From positions 1-38,535 of the forward strand of contig WFPK01000075.1 in assembly GCA_015487555.1 (NCBI GenBank): a stretch of 38,535 nt of DNA, in the 5' to 3' direction. Of this stretch, positions 29,004 through 36,419 are shown in pieces (position 1 is the first letter of the stretch; every line of letters begins with the position of its first letter). The translations under genes were made by a program, and so were the position numbers. The notes below the pieces were generated by a model that searched no databases, had not been told where the DNA came from, and saw only the letters and a list, made by a program, of their open reading frames with translations. The stretch is from Phycisphaerales bacterium. Lineage in GTDB: Bacteria; Planctomycetota; Phycisphaerae; Phycisphaerales; UBA1924.

Positions 29004-29669
29004 ATGGGATCAGCCAGAGTGACAACACGATCACGCACCAGCATGAGGACCAAGGTTGTTTGGTCGGTGCTTGGTATCGGTATGTCTCTGGGGGTCGCAG
29101 CACTTTCGATTCTTGATCCTGGGGTCTCTGGCGCTCGTGCCGGTGGCGTGAGTCTTTCGCCTTTGATGGGGATTTCAGGTTCACTGGGGATGGATTCGAT
29201 CTTTCAGACTTCCACGCCGATCGAGGAATCCCGTTGGGACTCGATTGTGATTGTGCATTCGGGGACGCCTTCGGGGTCGGCTGCCGATATTGCTCAAGAA
29301 CACCGCGGGCTTGGATATGACGGTCTCGGATTCCACTTTGTGATCGGCAACGGCACCCGGATGGGGGATGGCGAGATCCATGTGGGGTATCGGTGGATCG
29401 ATCAGCGTGACGGTGCCGAGCTCGCAGGTGTGCGCGATGGTTTTTCATCGGCCGGGGTGATCGAAATTTGCCTCGTCGGCGACGGCGATCGACGCCCGTT
29501 TACCGACGAACAGCTCCATCGGCTTGCCCAGGTTGTCACTGCATTGGCCAAACGACTTGATATCCCGTCTGAAAAGATCAAGTTGCACAAAGATTTGGCC
29601 GGCACGACAAGCCCGGGGCAGTATTTCCCCCAGGCCGAGTTCGAACAGCTCCTCGCCTCGATGGGGTGA
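29004..29669 (+). CDS. Secreted N-acetylmuramoyl-L-alanine amidase-like (PGRP-type) protein
   Basis: The 221-residue product has a basic N-terminus and a signal segment (about 18-46), with AAGGAG 12 nt before the ATG; the ATG at 29043 is an alternative. Residues about 78-215 match the amidase_2/PGRP fold that cuts between muramic acid and the stem peptide: IVIVHSGTPSGSAADIAQEH with the first zinc His85, GLGFHFVIGNG, then LHKDLAGTTSPGQYFP with His195. Where active enzymes have Cys or Asp as the last zinc ligand (TxCPG), this one has Ser203. It may therefore bind peptidoglycan without cutting it, or use another ligand. Confidence 0.82.
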   Translation: MGSARVTTRSRTSMRTKVVWSVLGIGMSLGVAALSILDPGVSGARAGGVSLSPLMGISGSLGMDSIFQTSTPIEESRWDSIVIVHSGTPSGSAADIAQEHRGLGYDGLGFHFVIGNGTRMGDGEIHVGYRWIDQRDGAELAGVRDGFSSAGVIEICLVGDGDRRPFTDEQLHRLAQVVTALAKRLDIPSEKIKLHKDLAGTTSPGQYFPQAEFEQLLASMG

Positions 29670-30017
29670 GTCTGAAGGGTACATACGCATCGAAATTTCA
29701 TTCTGCTGCCTGATCCGGGCTCGATTCTGTGCGTAGAGTCTGTTGTTGTCTGGAATGCCACGAACGCCCTTTCTCGCACTGGGGCGTTCGGTGAGGATGG
29801 GCACTCCATGTTGACAATCTCCTGAAAACAGAAAGTCTCGGTGTGTTGAGTCGGCCAATGGCACACCGGGCGGATACGATCAGCACGCCGATAACGGTGA
29901 TTGTGGCACTTGTGGCTGGAATCCAAGGGTGAACTTGCCGAAATAGACCTTCACGCGATGCGTTGAGCATCCATGCTCGTGGGTGTGTGTTCCGGGGAAT
30001 GTGAGAGCTTTGCACAG
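29670..30017. other. Intergenic region between the amidase and kinase genes
   Basis: No credible protein gene is seen. A perfect 9-bp hairpin (CGAACGCCC at 29761-29769 with GGGCGTTCG at 29782-29790) has no T-tract, so it is not a standard terminator. TTGACA occurs at 29811 but without a matching -10. The promoter of the kinase gene is presumably here. Confidence 0.5.
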
Positions 30018-30902
30018 ATGACTGAACTGACGGCAGCATGGAAAAAAGGCGATACCGTTCAAGGGTACCGGGTCATGTCCGAGATCGGACGCGGGGCCGC
30101 TTCGGTCATTTATCTCGTGCAAGACCCCAAGAGCAAACAGGTCTGGGCGCTCAAGCATGTCGTCAAAAAGAACCCCAAGGAACAGCGATTTCTCGATCAG
30201 ACCGAAGCCGAGTACAAAATCGCGTCCCAACTCGATCACGAATCCATCCGCAAGATTCCGCGCATCATCAAAAAGGGTTCATTGCTCAAGACCAACGAGC
30301 TGTACCTCGTCATGGAGTTGGTCGATGGAATCTCGCTTCACGAAGAGCAGCCCGATGATCTGGTGACGACGGTCGATGTTTTTCGTCAGACCGCGTCGGC
30401 CTTGGCGCAGATGCACGATCGCGGGTTTGTCCATGCGGATATGAAGCCTCACAATGTGATTGTGGGTGTTGATCTCGATGGACACCACACTGCCAAGCTC
30501 ATTGATCTGGGGCAAAGCTGCAAGATCGGGACGGTCAAGAAGCGGATTCAGGGCACGCCTGACTATATCGCCCCCGAGCAGGTCCACCGCCGGGCGATCA
30601 CGGCCAAGACAGATATTTATAACTTCGGCGCCACGATGTACTGGGTGCTCACAGGCAAGAACATCCCGACAGCAATGGGTACCAAAGGCGATTCGCTGGT
30701 GGGATCGCTCGATGATGCGTTGATTACCAAAGCGACACCTGTCAACGAGATCAATCCTCTAGTGCCCGATCGACTCAATGATTTGGTGATGCAGTGTATC
30801 GAGATTGATCCTGACGATCGGGTCGAGGACATGCACATCGTGGCCGACAAGCTTGATCTGATCTTGGGCATCCTCCGTGCCCCATCGATCCAGGCGGACT
30901 GA
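30018..30902 (+). CDS. Soluble Ser/Thr protein kinase (Hanks type)
   Basis: The frame opens at 29973; the ATG at 30018 gives 294 residues and begins just before the kinase fold. The Gly loop is EIGRGAASVIY, the ATP-binding Lys is Lys46 (WALKHV), the catalytic loop is FVHADMKPHNVIV with Asp141, the metal-binding DFG is DLG (Asp163), and the APE motif is IAPEQ. Thr/Ser sites are present in the activation loop (RIQGTPDYIAPEQ). There is no membrane helix or extra sensor domain; the protein is almost only the kinase core. The metallophosphoesterase gene 91 nt downstream could reverse its action. Start choice is moderately sure, family very sure. Confidence 0.93.
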   Translation: MTELTAAWKKGDTVQGYRVMSEIGRGAASVIYLVQDPKSKQVWALKHVVKKNPKEQRFLDQTEAEYKIASQLDHESIRKIPRIIKKGSLLKTNELYLVMELVDGISLHEEQPDDLVTTVDVFRQTASALAQMHDRGFVHADMKPHNVIVGVDLDGHHTAKLIDLGQSCKIGTVKKRIQGTPDYIAPEQVHRRAITAKTDIYNFGATMYWVLTGKNIPTAMGTKGDSLVGSLDDALITKATPVNEINPLVPDRLNDLVMQCIEIDPDDRVEDMHIVADKLDLILGILRAPSIQAD

Positions 30903-30992
30903 CTCTGCTGGAGTTCTCCATTGTGCACCTCGTCATAGTATAGGTTCATATTCGAGGCACTCCCCAAGTCGATACGCTACACTCCCGTTGCA

Positions 30993-31880
30993 ATGTATAC
31001 GCTCGATCTCAAAGATGTCGACGAAGTGGTGGACGCGCTGCGTGCGGGGGCATCGGCGTGCCGCAATGCAACTTGTCGGCAGGGGTCGATCGAGCTTATC
31101 GAAGCGCCCGGAAAGCTCATCGCTACCGGCGACACGCACGATCATCGGAAAAACTTCAAAGTGGTGCTCGGCGCTGCCGGGCTCGATGGCGAGTTTGGAG
31201 CCGAGGAAAAACACCTCACCCTCCACGAGATCATCCATCCAGATCTGCCCGAATCACGCGAGCTGCCCTTGGACCTGTCCTACCGCGGCTTGACCCGGAT
31301 CGCGTATCTCAAATCCCAATATCCTGAGCTGGTCCATGTGCTCTTGGCCAATCACGAGCTCGCCCAGGCGATCGGATCAGGGATCATGAAAAACGGGATC
31401 AAGGTGGTCGATGCTTTCAACGCCGGCGTGGAATCGGTCTTCACCGATGAATCACAGCGTGTCCACGATGCGATCAATGACTTTGTGATGTCCATGCCCA
31501 TCGCCTTGCGATGCCGGTGCCCCCAAGGTGATATCCTCTGCGCCCATTCACTCCCAGGCCCGGCGTCGATGGGACGCTTCGATCCCTCGATCCTCGATCG
31601 TGAGCTAACCCCCGACGATTATCAGCCTCGCGTTGGCTCGGCCCACCTGATGGTCTGGGGACGCGGATATGACCACGATCAGCTCGAAGACCTCACCGAG
31701 CGGTGGGGGGTCAATCTGTTCATCCTCGGGCACGAGCACGCCCCCAACGGGTATACGGTGGTGAATCCAAATACGATCGTGCTCAACACCGACCATGAGC
31801 GTGCGGTGTATCTGCCGATTGATCTTGACGATGAGCCGACCGTTGCGCAGTGTGTGAGCAAGATGGTGCATATTCGATAA
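30993..31880 (+). CDS. Calcineurin-like metallophosphoesterase, possibly a PPP-type phosphatase
   Basis: The 295-residue protein carries the two-metal phosphoesterase motifs: GDTHDH (46-51), a NHE (120-122) in VHVLLANHELAQ, and GHEHAPNGY near 246. The stretch LKSQYPELVHVLLANHE resembles the block before GNHE in PPP-family Ser/Thr phosphatases (KxxYPxxxxLLRGNHE), and GDTHDHRKNFKVVL resembles their GDxHG block. The second PPP motif (GDxVDRG) is not recognisable; this region reads LHEIIHPDLPESRELPLDLS. It starts 91 nt after the kinase and is probably in the same transcript or a neighbouring one. Soluble, no signal peptide. Confidence 0.82.
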   Translation: MYTLDLKDVDEVVDALRAGASACRNATCRQGSIELIEAPGKLIATGDTHDHRKNFKVVLGAAGLDGEFGAEEKHLTLHEIIHPDLPESRELPLDLSYRGLTRIAYLKSQYPELVHVLLANHELAQAIGSGIMKNGIKVVDAFNAGVESVFTDESQRVHDAINDFVMSMPIALRCRCPQGDILCAHSLPGPASMGRFDPSILDRELTPDDYQPRVGSAHLMVWGRGYDHDQLEDLTERWGVNLFILGHEHAPNGYTVVNPNTIVLNTDHERAVYLPIDLDDEPTVAQCVSKMVHIR

Positions 31881-31916
31881 GGCAACCGGCAAACCTCCAT
31901 CGGGTATGCTCATTGC

Positions 31917-32882
31917 ATGGCCCCTTCTGATCCCTCCACACTGTCCACAACGCCCACCTGCCCCAAATGTGGCTATGACCAATCCGGCGAGGTTGCGACT
32001 TGGGAGTCCCAATGCCCGCTCGAAGGGCGATGTCCCGAGTGTGGGCTTGTGTTTGCGTGGGGCGAGGTGTTTGATCCGGTGCTCAACGATTTGTACTGGT
32101 ATGTTGAGCATGGGAAGTCATTGATGGCGATGGTTCAGCGGACGCCGAGGACTTTGGCTTGGCTGATCCTGCCGCACCGTTTCTGGCAGGCGGTGGATGT
32201 CACCAAACGGGTGGCGATCTGGCGATTGATGATCTGGGTGCTTTTGCTGATGGTGGGGGCACATCTGCTGGTATCGGTTCCGTATGGATTTGGAGCATGG
32301 CATCGGTATAACTGGCGAGGTGTGTCCTTTGCCGACTACTACGCGAGCAATGGCCTGCATGGCGTGGGGAAGATATTCATTGACGGATTGGCCCACCCTG
32401 CGTTAGAAACAAACTTCCGTGGTGGCGGAAGATGGCCGACTTCATTACACTTTGGTGTTGGGCGAGCCTATGCAATTTACGACCAGATCGTCAAGCCGAC
32501 AGCTTTTCAGATCGGGTTTGTGCTGCTCTGGATGATCGTGCTGGTTGTGATCCCCAAGACACGCGAGCTTGTCCAGGTCCGGTGGAGCCATATCGGGCGG
32601 GTATTGGCTTTGAGCGCTTTGATGTTGGTTCTCTGGTTTGAGTTCTATCGCTTGTTTTATGCGATGATGATGTGGACGCAATACCGTTCAGGGCTGGTCC
32701 GTGATATCCACCAGCTCATCATCCCCATCGCCATTCTTTGGCAAATCGTGTTCTGGAGCAGTGCGATCGCCATCGGCTGGCGGGTCTATTCTTGGAGGCT
32801 GCTCGTTGCCCTCGGCACCGTCGCCGCTCTGCTCGGCGGCACCGCGCTGCGGGTTTATGTCTTTCTTGCGAGCACCATATGA
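31917..32882 (+). CDS. Membrane protein with N-terminal zinc ribbon
   Basis: The 321-residue protein starts with a zinc ribbon: CPKCGYDQSGE at 15-25, then CPLEGRCPECG at about 35-45, so two Cys pairs bind one metal. After a segment that may lie on the membrane (AWLILPHRFWQAVD), about five hydrophobic helices follow. The ribbon should be cytoplasmic. I know such ribbon-plus-helices proteins as a recurring planctomycete type without assigned function. Its stop overlaps the start of a short gene with a near-copy of the same ribbon (ATGA at 32879-32882). There is no Shine-Dalgarno at the start. Confidence 0.75.
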   Translation: MAPSDPSTLSTTPTCPKCGYDQSGEVATWESQCPLEGRCPECGLVFAWGEVFDPVLNDLYWYVEHGKSLMAMVQRTPRTLAWLILPHRFWQAVDVTKRVAIWRLMIWVLLLMVGAHLLVSVPYGFGAWHRYNWRGVSFADYYASNGLHGVGKIFIDGLAHPALETNFRGGGRWPTSLHFGVGRAYAIYDQIVKPTAFQIGFVLLWMIVLVVIPKTRELVQVRWSHIGRVLALSALMLVLWFEFYRLFYAMMMWTQYRSGLVRDIHQLIIPIAILWQIVFWSSAIAIGWRVYSWRLLVALGTVAALLGGTALRVYVFLASTI

Positions 32883-33055
32883 AGCCAATCACCCCCACCT
32901 GCCCCAAGTGCGGCTACGACCAATCCGGCGAGATCGCAACCTGGGAATCCCAATGCCCACTCGAAGGGCGATGCCCCGAGTGTGGGTTTGACTTTGTATG
33001 GGCCGATGTGATGGATCCGGTACCCAAATGCGAGACAAGCAGCTGGATCGCGTGA
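32879..33055 (+). CDS. Zinc-ribbon microprotein, duplicate of the preceding ribbon
   Basis: This 58-residue frame starts in the stop codon of the previous gene and repeats its ribbon: CPKCGYDQSGEIATWESQCP then LEGRCPECGFDF. A 108-nt block here (32894-33001) aligns without gaps to 31953-32060. Most differences are at third codon positions and leave the residue unchanged; only the end (VFAWGEVFD against DFVWADVMD) and a Val/Ile differ. This pattern argues for selection on the protein rather than a decaying copy. The four ribbon Cys are all kept. It lacks membrane helices of its own but overlaps a membrane microprotein frame. Confidence 0.6.
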   Translation: MKPITPTCPKCGYDQSGEIATWESQCPLEGRCPECGFDFVWADVMDPVPKCETSSWIA

Positions 33056-33147
33056 TCCTGTGGAGTGTGCTCGTCGTCGTTGTTGCTGTTGTTGTTGCCA
33101 TTGCTTCATATGGAATCTTCGAGCGTTGGCTTGCGCATCTGGGCTGA
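33028..33147 (+). CDS. Overlapping 39-residue membrane microprotein
   Basis: The short frame starts at ATG 33028 inside the end of the zinc-ribbon microgene, in a different frame. It begins MRDKQLDRVILWSVL, has one clean membrane helix of about 20 residues (Val/Ala-rich) and ends YGIFERWLAHLG. A charged start, a helix and a charged end are what a real small membrane protein looks like. Alternatively, it is the second half of a single ribbon-helix gene broken by a frameshift, since the longer relative at 31917 also has helices after its ribbon. It is short and low in complexity, so chance is possible. Confidence 0.4.
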   Translation: MRDKQLDRVILWSVLVVVVAVVVAIASYGIFERWLAHLG

Positions 33148-33177
33148 GAAAAAGCTCCAATGCGTCTATGATCCGCC

Positions 33178-34473
33178 ATGACAACTTCTACCCAAACCAT
33201 CGACAACGCCATCCTCGACACCATCGCGGCCACGGATCCGCAGGTCGCCCAGATCGTCCGCGCCGAAGCCCAGCGCCAGGAATACACGATCGAACTCATC
33301 GCCTCCGAGAACCACGCCTCGCCGGCCGTCACGGTGGCCGCCGGGACTTGCATGACCAACAAGTACGCGGAAGGCTACCCCGGGCGCCGATACTACGGCG
33401 GGTGTGCTCACCATGACCAAGTCGAACAACTCGCCCGCGATCGGGCCAAGGAGCTCTTCGGGTGCAAGTTCGCCAATGTTCAGCCTCACTCGGGGGCGCA
33501 GGCCAACACCGCCGCCTTCATGGCCATGATGGAACCGGGCGATACCTTCTTATCACTGGTGCTCAAAGACGGCGGGCACCTCTCGCACGGCATGTTCCTC
33601 AACTTCAGCGGCATCTTCTATAAGCCGGTGCATTACGCATTGCACTACGACAAAAACCACCCCCAGCACGAGCAGATCGACTACGACTCCGTGCTCGCCG
33701 CGGCCAAAGAACACAAGCCCAAGATGATCCTCTGTGGGTACTCTGCGTATCCGCGCCAGATCGACTTCGCCAAGTTCCGCGAAATCGCCGACGAGGTGGG
33801 CGCGACGCTGATGGCCGACATTGCGCACATCGCCGGGCTCGTCGCTGCCGGCGAGCATCCTTCGCCGTTCCCCCATGCCCATATCGTCACCACCACGACG
33901 CACAAATCCCTGCGAGGCCCACGCGGCGGGCTGATTATGACCAATGACGAAGAGCTCAACAAGCTCATCAACCGCAATGTCTTCCCCGGCGTGCAGGGCG
34001 GCCCATTGATGCACATCATCACAGCCAAGGCTGTCGCGTTTGGTGAGGCGCTCAAGCCCGAGTTCAAAGTCTACCAACAGCAGGTCATCAAAAACGCCCA
34101 GGCACTCGCATCGGCCATGACCGAGCACGGGTTCCGGATTACTTCAGGCGGCACCGACAACCACCTCATGCTCGTCGATCTGACGGTCAAAGATGCCGAC
34201 CTCACCGGCAAGGATGCGGAAAAATGGCTCGAAGACGCCGGGCTGATTACCAACAAGAACGGGATTCCCGATGACCCGCGTTCGCCGATGGTGACATCAG
34301 GCTTGCGACTCGGCACCCCCGCAACGACCACACGCGGATTCAAAGAACCCGAGATGGCGATGATCGCCGCGTGGATCAATCGCGTGATCGAATCCAAGGG
34401 CGACGAGGGAACGATCACAGCGGTCCGCGCCGAGGTCAAGTCACTCTGCGAGCGATTCCCGTTGCATCACTGA
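33178..34473 (+). CDS. glyA: Serine hydroxymethyltransferase
   Basis: The 431-residue enzyme converts serine and tetrahydrofolate to glycine and 5,10-methylene-tetrahydrofolate, the main source of one-carbon units. The pyridoxal-phosphate Lys is in [14 protein letters not shown] (about residue 243). Other signatures are [40 protein letters not shown] and [20 protein letters not shown] (with MADIAH here). The length is normal and all blocks are present. It starts about 30 nt after the membrane microprotein and overlaps the end of the converging small gene by 7 nt. Confidence 0.97.
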   Translation: MTTSTQTIDNAILDTIAATDPQVAQIVRAEAQRQEYTIELIASENHASPAVTVAAGTCMTNKYAEGYPGRRYYGGCAHHDQVEQLARDRAKELFGCKFANVQPHSGAQANTAAFMAMMEPGDTFLSLVLKDGGHLSHGMFLNFSGIFYKPVHYALHYDKNHPQHEQIDYDSVLAAAKEHKPKMILCGYSAYPRQIDFAKFREIADEVGATLMADIAHIAGLVAAGEHPSPFPHAHIVTTTTHKSLRGPRGGLIMTNDEELNKLINRNVFPGVQGGPLMHIITAKAVAFGEALKPEFKVYQQQVIKNAQALASAMTEHGFRITSGGTDNHLMLVDLTVKDADLTGKDAEKWLEDAGLITNKNGIPDDPRSPMVTSGLRLGTPATTTRGFKEPEMAMIAAWINRVIESKGDEGTITAVRAEVKSLCERFPLHH

Positions 34474-34796
34474 GGCAGCGCTCGGCTCTTTCGGCTCTCA
34501 TCAATATTGATATCGCCCCAACTGAAGTACCCATTGGCCGTCCGTTCGCCCTTGGGGATGCGGAGATAAGTCATCGACCCGTCCTGGTGGAGCCGAAACA
34601 CCCGCTCGGCGGTGCCGGCGAACCCGACGACTGCTTTGGGATCGGTTGTGTTGGGTTGCGCGCCCATGCCTCCGATGAGCACCCCGCCCATCAAGGCGAT
34701 CGAGGCGATGGCAGCGAGTCTCCAACGCCCAGCAGAGCGTTCGAGGGCAATGAGACGGGTTTCGGTGGATTGGACGATAGGTGCTGGCGTATTCAT
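34467..34796 (-). CDS. Small membrane-anchored protein of unknown function
   Basis: The frame opens at 34949 in a repeat, but the ATG at 34796 gives a plausible 109-residue protein. After a polar N-terminus ([20 protein letters not shown]) there is a single membrane helix at about 27-46 ([20 protein letters not shown]), then about 60 residues with short strands ([20 protein letters not shown]...). It may be anchored in the membrane with the tail outside. It has no clear Shine-Dalgarno. Its 3' end overlaps that of glyA. I do not recognise a family. Confidence 0.6.
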   Translation of the reverse strand: MNTPAPIVQSTETRLIALERSAGRWRLAAIASIALMGGVLIGGMGAQPNTTDPKAVVGFAGTAERVFRLHQDGSMTYLRIPKGERTANGYFSWGDINIDESRKSRALPQ

Positions 34797-34873
34797 ATCA
34801 GGAGTATGACCGCATCGGGGCGCGGGTGCTGACGGAAAAAAGAGATTTGATGCAAGATTCTCCCTCTGGCTTT

Positions 34874-34950
34874 GGTGGCCCGGCTCGCCGAGCCGGGTTT
34901 CTTGCTGTTGATATGACCAAAGAAGCCCCGGCTCGGCGAGCCGGGCCACC
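34874..34950. repeat. Paired inverted REP-like element, GGTGGCCCGGCTCG family
   Basis: GGTGGCCCGGCTCGCCGAGC at the left (from 34874) and the inverted arm ending GGGCCACC at 34950 flank about 30 nt of unrelated sequence. The 77-nt element lies between rarD and the small membrane protein gene, as the one at 22272 lies between serA and tsaE. Confidence 0.85.
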
Positions 34951-34953
34951 GAG

Positions 34954-35910
34954 CTACTCCAGCATCTCGACCCCAGCCGACTTCATCTCCCGGTGCCCAC
35001 GCAACATATCCCATGAATAAATCGTGATCGCGACCCAGATGATCGCAAACGAAGCAAACTTCAAAGGCGTAAACGATTCGCCAAAGGCAACAAACGAAAG
35101 CACCAGCTGACCCGTCGGCGCGCTGTATTGCAAGAGCCCGACCGTACTCAAAGGCAACAGCCGAACCGCATTGGTAAAACACACCATCGGGATGATCGTG
35201 ACGATCCCACCCAGGAGCATCACACCCACGAGCCATAATGGGGTTGAGTCGTGGAGAATAATCGCAGTGTTCTTCTGCGACAGCCAGATCATCAGCCCGA
35301 TCCCCAAAGGCATCAAAAGCATCATCTCGAAGGTCAATCCAACCGTCGGGCTCACCTTTACATTCTTGCGCAGCAACCCATACAACCCAAAGCTAGTCGG
35401 CAACACCAACGCAATCCAAGGAAGACCCTTCGAATCAGTCGCGGTAAACTCGGCATATCCCATCACAACGACAGCCACCCCGGCAAGTGCAACAGCAAAC
35501 CATTGGACCCGGCGCATCCGCTCGCCAAGAAAAAAGAAACCCAGCGCGATCGAGAACAGCGGATTGATGTAATACCCCATCGCAGCATGGCTCATCCGAT
35601 CCGTTGCGACGGCATAGATAAAGAAAAACCAGTTGAAGAAGATCAATCCCGTCGAGGGGATCAGGTATTTGAGCGTGTGCCAGGTGGTGAGTGCTTTGCC
35701 AAACTCGCCGAGCTGTCTGGAGAACGCAAGGATCACCAGCAACACCGGAAACCCAAAGAGAATCCGCTCTGCAAAGGCTTCGAGTGGCGGCGCGCCGTAG
35801 TGGCTTAGCAACCTGAAATAACTCGGAAGCACAAACGCCCACCACCCAAACGCCCCCATCGCATAGGCAAAGCCCTTGGCTTTGTGTGGGTATTGGGTGT
35901 TCTGGTGCAT
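34954..35910 (-). CDS. rarD: RarD-type EamA permease
   Basis: The frame opens at 36021, but the ATG at 35910 begins the conserved part, giving 318 residues. It aligns by eye with E. coli RarD (296 residues): GFAYAMGAFGWWAFVLPSYF at the first helix, NWFFFIYAV, the GYYINPLFSIALGFFFLGER block, FGLYGLLRKN, and LLQYSAPTGQLVLSF near the end. Ten membrane helices fit the drug/metabolite transporter fold. The substrate of RarD is not settled. The last 15 residues (WDMLRGHREMKSAGVEMLE) are polar. The 3' end is close to the REP-like element at 34874, which could end its transcript. Confidence 0.93.
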   Translation of the reverse strand: MHQNTQYPHKAKGFAYAMGAFGWWAFVLPSYFRLLSHYGAPPLEAFAERILFGFPVLLVILAFSRQLGEFGKALTTWHTLKYLIPSTGLIFFNWFFFIYAVATDRMSHAAMGYYINPLFSIALGFFFLGERMRRVQWFAVALAGVAVVVMGYAEFTATDSKGLPWIALVLPTSFGLYGLLRKNVKVSPTVGLTFEMMLLMPLGIGLMIWLSQKNTAIILHDSTPLWLVGVMLLGGIVTIIPMVCFTNAVRLLPLSTVGLLQYSAPTGQLVLSFVAFGESFTPLKFASFAIIWVAITIYSWDMLRGHREMKSAGVEMLE

Positions 35911-35990
35911 AGCGGCAATGGTATGCGTGGGGGAGGGGATGGGAGGCAATAGGCAATAGGGAAGAGAGGAGAAGAAGGATATCCTTCGGA

Positions 35991-36074
35991 GTGCCACGGC
36001 TTGACCCGAAGGGCAAGCCATGTCTTACGAACAACCCAAGACACGGCTTGCCGAAGACGGTCAAGCCGTGGCAC
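35991..36074. repeat. Paired inverted REP-like element, GTGCCACGGCTTG variant
   Basis: Left arm GTGCCACGGCTTGACCCGAA... (35991-36023) and right arm ending TCAAGCCGTGGCAC (36061-36074) are inverted relative to each other. It shares the GTGCCAC start and central GAAG-type loop with the elements at 19730, 21454 and 36223, but has GGCTTG in place of TACTCG. Confidence 0.75.
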
Positions 36075-36075
36075 C

Positions 36076-36212
36076 TGCACCCGCACCAGGCAGCCCGGAA
36101 CCTGTACCTGACGAATCAGCAAGCCCACATCCCCCTTGACCAAGCTATTCGATCCATCGTCGAGTCCATCGAGCACAACGAAGGCCGATTCATCACCAGC
36201 CAGATCCCATAA
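36076..36212 (+). pseudogene. Coding-like remnant, uncertain
   Basis: In one plus frame this stretch reads as plausible protein (LTNQQAHIPLDQAIRSIVES followed by IEHNEGRFITSQIP and a stop at 36210-36212), but the only start in that frame is a GTG within the palindrome at 35991. A second frame from the ATG at 36020 gives a Pro/Ala-rich 39-residue peptide. It could be the 3' end of a gene broken by the repeat, or chance. Confidence 0.25.
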
Positions 36213-36222
36213 TCCAGATTCA

Positions 36223-36312
36223 GGGTGCCACTACTCGCCCGAAGGGCGCAGTAGTGCGGTCAACGACGATAAGAAGACACGACTGCGCCGAAGATGGTGA
36301 GTAGTGGAACCC
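36223..36312. repeat. Paired inverted REP-like element, GTGCCAC family
   Basis: The left hairpin (GGGTGCCACTACTCGCCC ... GGGCGCAGTAGTG) and the right, more diverged unit (CACGACTGCGCC ... GTAGTGGAACCC) form a 90-nt inverted pair. It is the third clear member after 19730 and 21454. Confidence 0.78.
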
Positions 36313-36360
36313 GCACCCAGTTCTCTTACCAATCTTCCTCACTTCCCCTTTCTCATTCTT

Positions 36361-36391
36361 CTCTGTGTGCTCCGCGTACTCTGTGGTGAAA
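36361..36391. repeat. CTCTGTG-type dispersed repeat, second copy
   Basis: CTCTGTGTGCTCCGCGTACT and the following CTGTGGTGAAA match 19790-19816 with two differences. It starts 48 nt after the palindrome at 36223-36312, just as the first copy starts 26 nt after the palindrome at 19730-19763. It lies 28 nt upstream of the rimO start. Confidence 0.7.
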
Positions 36392-36419
36392 TCCCCGCCC
36401 CCGGCATACCATCCCTCCA

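Larger units (their letters stand above)
35911..36419. other. Repeat-filled region between rarD and rimO
   Basis: This 509-nt stretch has no clear gene. It holds a 14-bp palindrome (GAAGGATATCCTTC at 35974-35987), a REP-like element (35991-36074), a coding-like remnant (36076-36212), a second REP-like element (36223-36312) and a CTCTGTG repeat (36361-36391). The rimO promoter should be in the last 100 nt. Confidence 0.6.

Noticed and set aside
29811-29839. TTGACA as a promoter for the kinase gene
   Set aside because: The bases 17 nt downstream (agtctc) do not resemble a -10 element.
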